Assembly: GCA_030636465.1 (NCBI GenBank)
Contig: DAOVWW010000103.1
Coordinates: 1-6,104 of the forward strand
Origin: Gammaproteobacteria bacterium
GTDB taxonomy: Bacteria > Pseudomonadota > Gammaproteobacteria > BMS3Bbin11
Reading direction: 5' to 3'
DNA length: 6,104 nt
Shown here one piece after another: positions 5,628 through 6,104 of this stretch (positions are counted from its first letter, which is position 1; each line of letters starts with the position of its first letter). Made by a program: the position numbers and the translations under genes. The notes beneath the pieces are model-generated. The model was not told the origin of the DNA. It was given only the letters and a program-made list of their open reading frames with translations, and did no database searches.

Positions 5628-6104
5628 ATGAAGATTTCTATCATAATACCGGTACGTGATGAGGCTGAGAATATTGGGCGGCTTTTATGTGCCCTGCAGC
5701 CTTATCGAGATCGTGGTCACGAGGTGATTGTGGTTGATGGTGGCAGTGAGGATGATACGGTTGTGATCTCAAAATCACTGGCCGATACAGTCTTGCAAAC
5801 TTCAGCAGGCAGGTCGCTGCAAATGAATGCTGGATCCAAACAGGCAAAGGGTGATGTATTGTGGTTTCTTCATGCGGATAGTGAATTACCTGAACAGGCG
5901 GACAAACTCATTATTACTGCTGTCACAACGGGTACATTTACCTGGGGAAGATTTGATGTACGACTTAGTGGCAGGAAAATGCTGTTACGCATTGTGGAAA
6001 AAATGATGAATCTCCGTTCTCGTCTGACCGGTATTGCTACCGGTGATCAGGGTATATTCATTAGCCGTAATTTGTTCGAACAGGTCGGCGGTTACCCCGA
6101 TCAA
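5628..6104 (+). CDS. TIGR04283-type family 2 glycosyltransferase, N-terminal part (3' end outside window)
   Basis: The frame is open from ATG 5628 to the window end, giving 159 residues; the family is roughly 220-235 long, so perhaps 60-75 residues are missing. The motifs are those of a GT-A fold transferase: ISIIIPVRDEAENI (3-16), EVIVVDGGSEDDT (32-44), GRSLQMNAGS (61-70), the metal/nucleotide-binding LHADSELP (81-88) and GDQGIFISR (139-147). This set is characteristic of TIGR04283, the rSAM/selenodomain-associated transferase found next to arsS and named for arsenosugar biosynthesis. It probably transfers a sugar or related group onto, or from, the ArsS product in the cytosol; the exact reaction is not known from sequence. 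It follows arsS by 65 bases and is likely co-transcribed. The start is set by the MKISIIIPV opening usual in the family, though no strong Shine-Dalgarno precedes it. Confidence 0.92.
   Translation, partial: MKISIIIPVRDEAENIGRLLCALQPYRDRGHEVIVVDGGSEDDTVVISKSLADTVLQTSAGRSLQMNAGSKQAKGDVLWFLHADSELPEQADKLIITAVTTGTFTWGRFDVRLSGRKMLLRIVEKMMNLRSRLTGIATGDQGIFISRNLFEQVGGYPDQ

Overview
The window looks like part of a chromosome from a sulfur- or metal-handling gammaproteobacterium. This is inferred from protein style, the c-type cytochrome and tight plus-strand gene packing; nothing in the window fixes the taxon. All recognised genes lie on the + strand: seven coding regions, with the first cut at its 5' end and the last at its 3' end. 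I see no rRNA, tRNA, CRISPR, insertion sequence or phage gene.

Layout: (1) 2-421, the C-terminal part of a sterol desaturase/fatty acid hydroxylase family membrane enzyme. It overlaps by an ATGA junction with (2) 418-1380, a TVP38/TMEM64 (VTT/DedA-like) membrane protein fused to a C-terminal rhodanese domain. (3) 1486-1713, a small HMA-fold protein without the metal-binding CxxC. (4) 1714-1936, an intergenic stretch with two hairpins and a doubtful antisense ORF. (5) 1937-3142, a membrane-anchored pentaheme cytochrome c with a heme-free C-terminal region. (6) 3163-4587, a MerA-like flavin disulfide oxidoreductase. (7) 4603-5562, a radical SAM protein of the ArsS (arsenosugar biosynthesis) family with a Cys-rich tail. 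(8) 5563-5627, a purine-rich spacer with a possible tiny upstream ORF. (9) 5628 to the window end, a TIGR04283-type family 2 glycosyltransferase, the usual partner of ArsS.

The core of TVP38 protein, MerA-like oxidoreductase, ArsS and TIGR04283 glycosyltransferase is a recurring bacterial association linked to organoarsenical (arsenosugar) biosynthesis. Unusual here are the pentaheme cytochrome and the CxxC-less HMA-like protein placed inside that set, and the rhodanese fused to the TVP38 membrane domain. A plausible but unproven reading is one arsenic/thiol/selenium-related pathway with a periplasmic electron-transfer arm (cytochrome), a cytosolic flavin reductase, a radical SAM step that makes a carbon-arsenic adenosyl-type product, and a glycosyl transfer step. 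No ArsM methyltransferase, ArsR regulator or arsenite pump is visible in the window; they could lie outside it.
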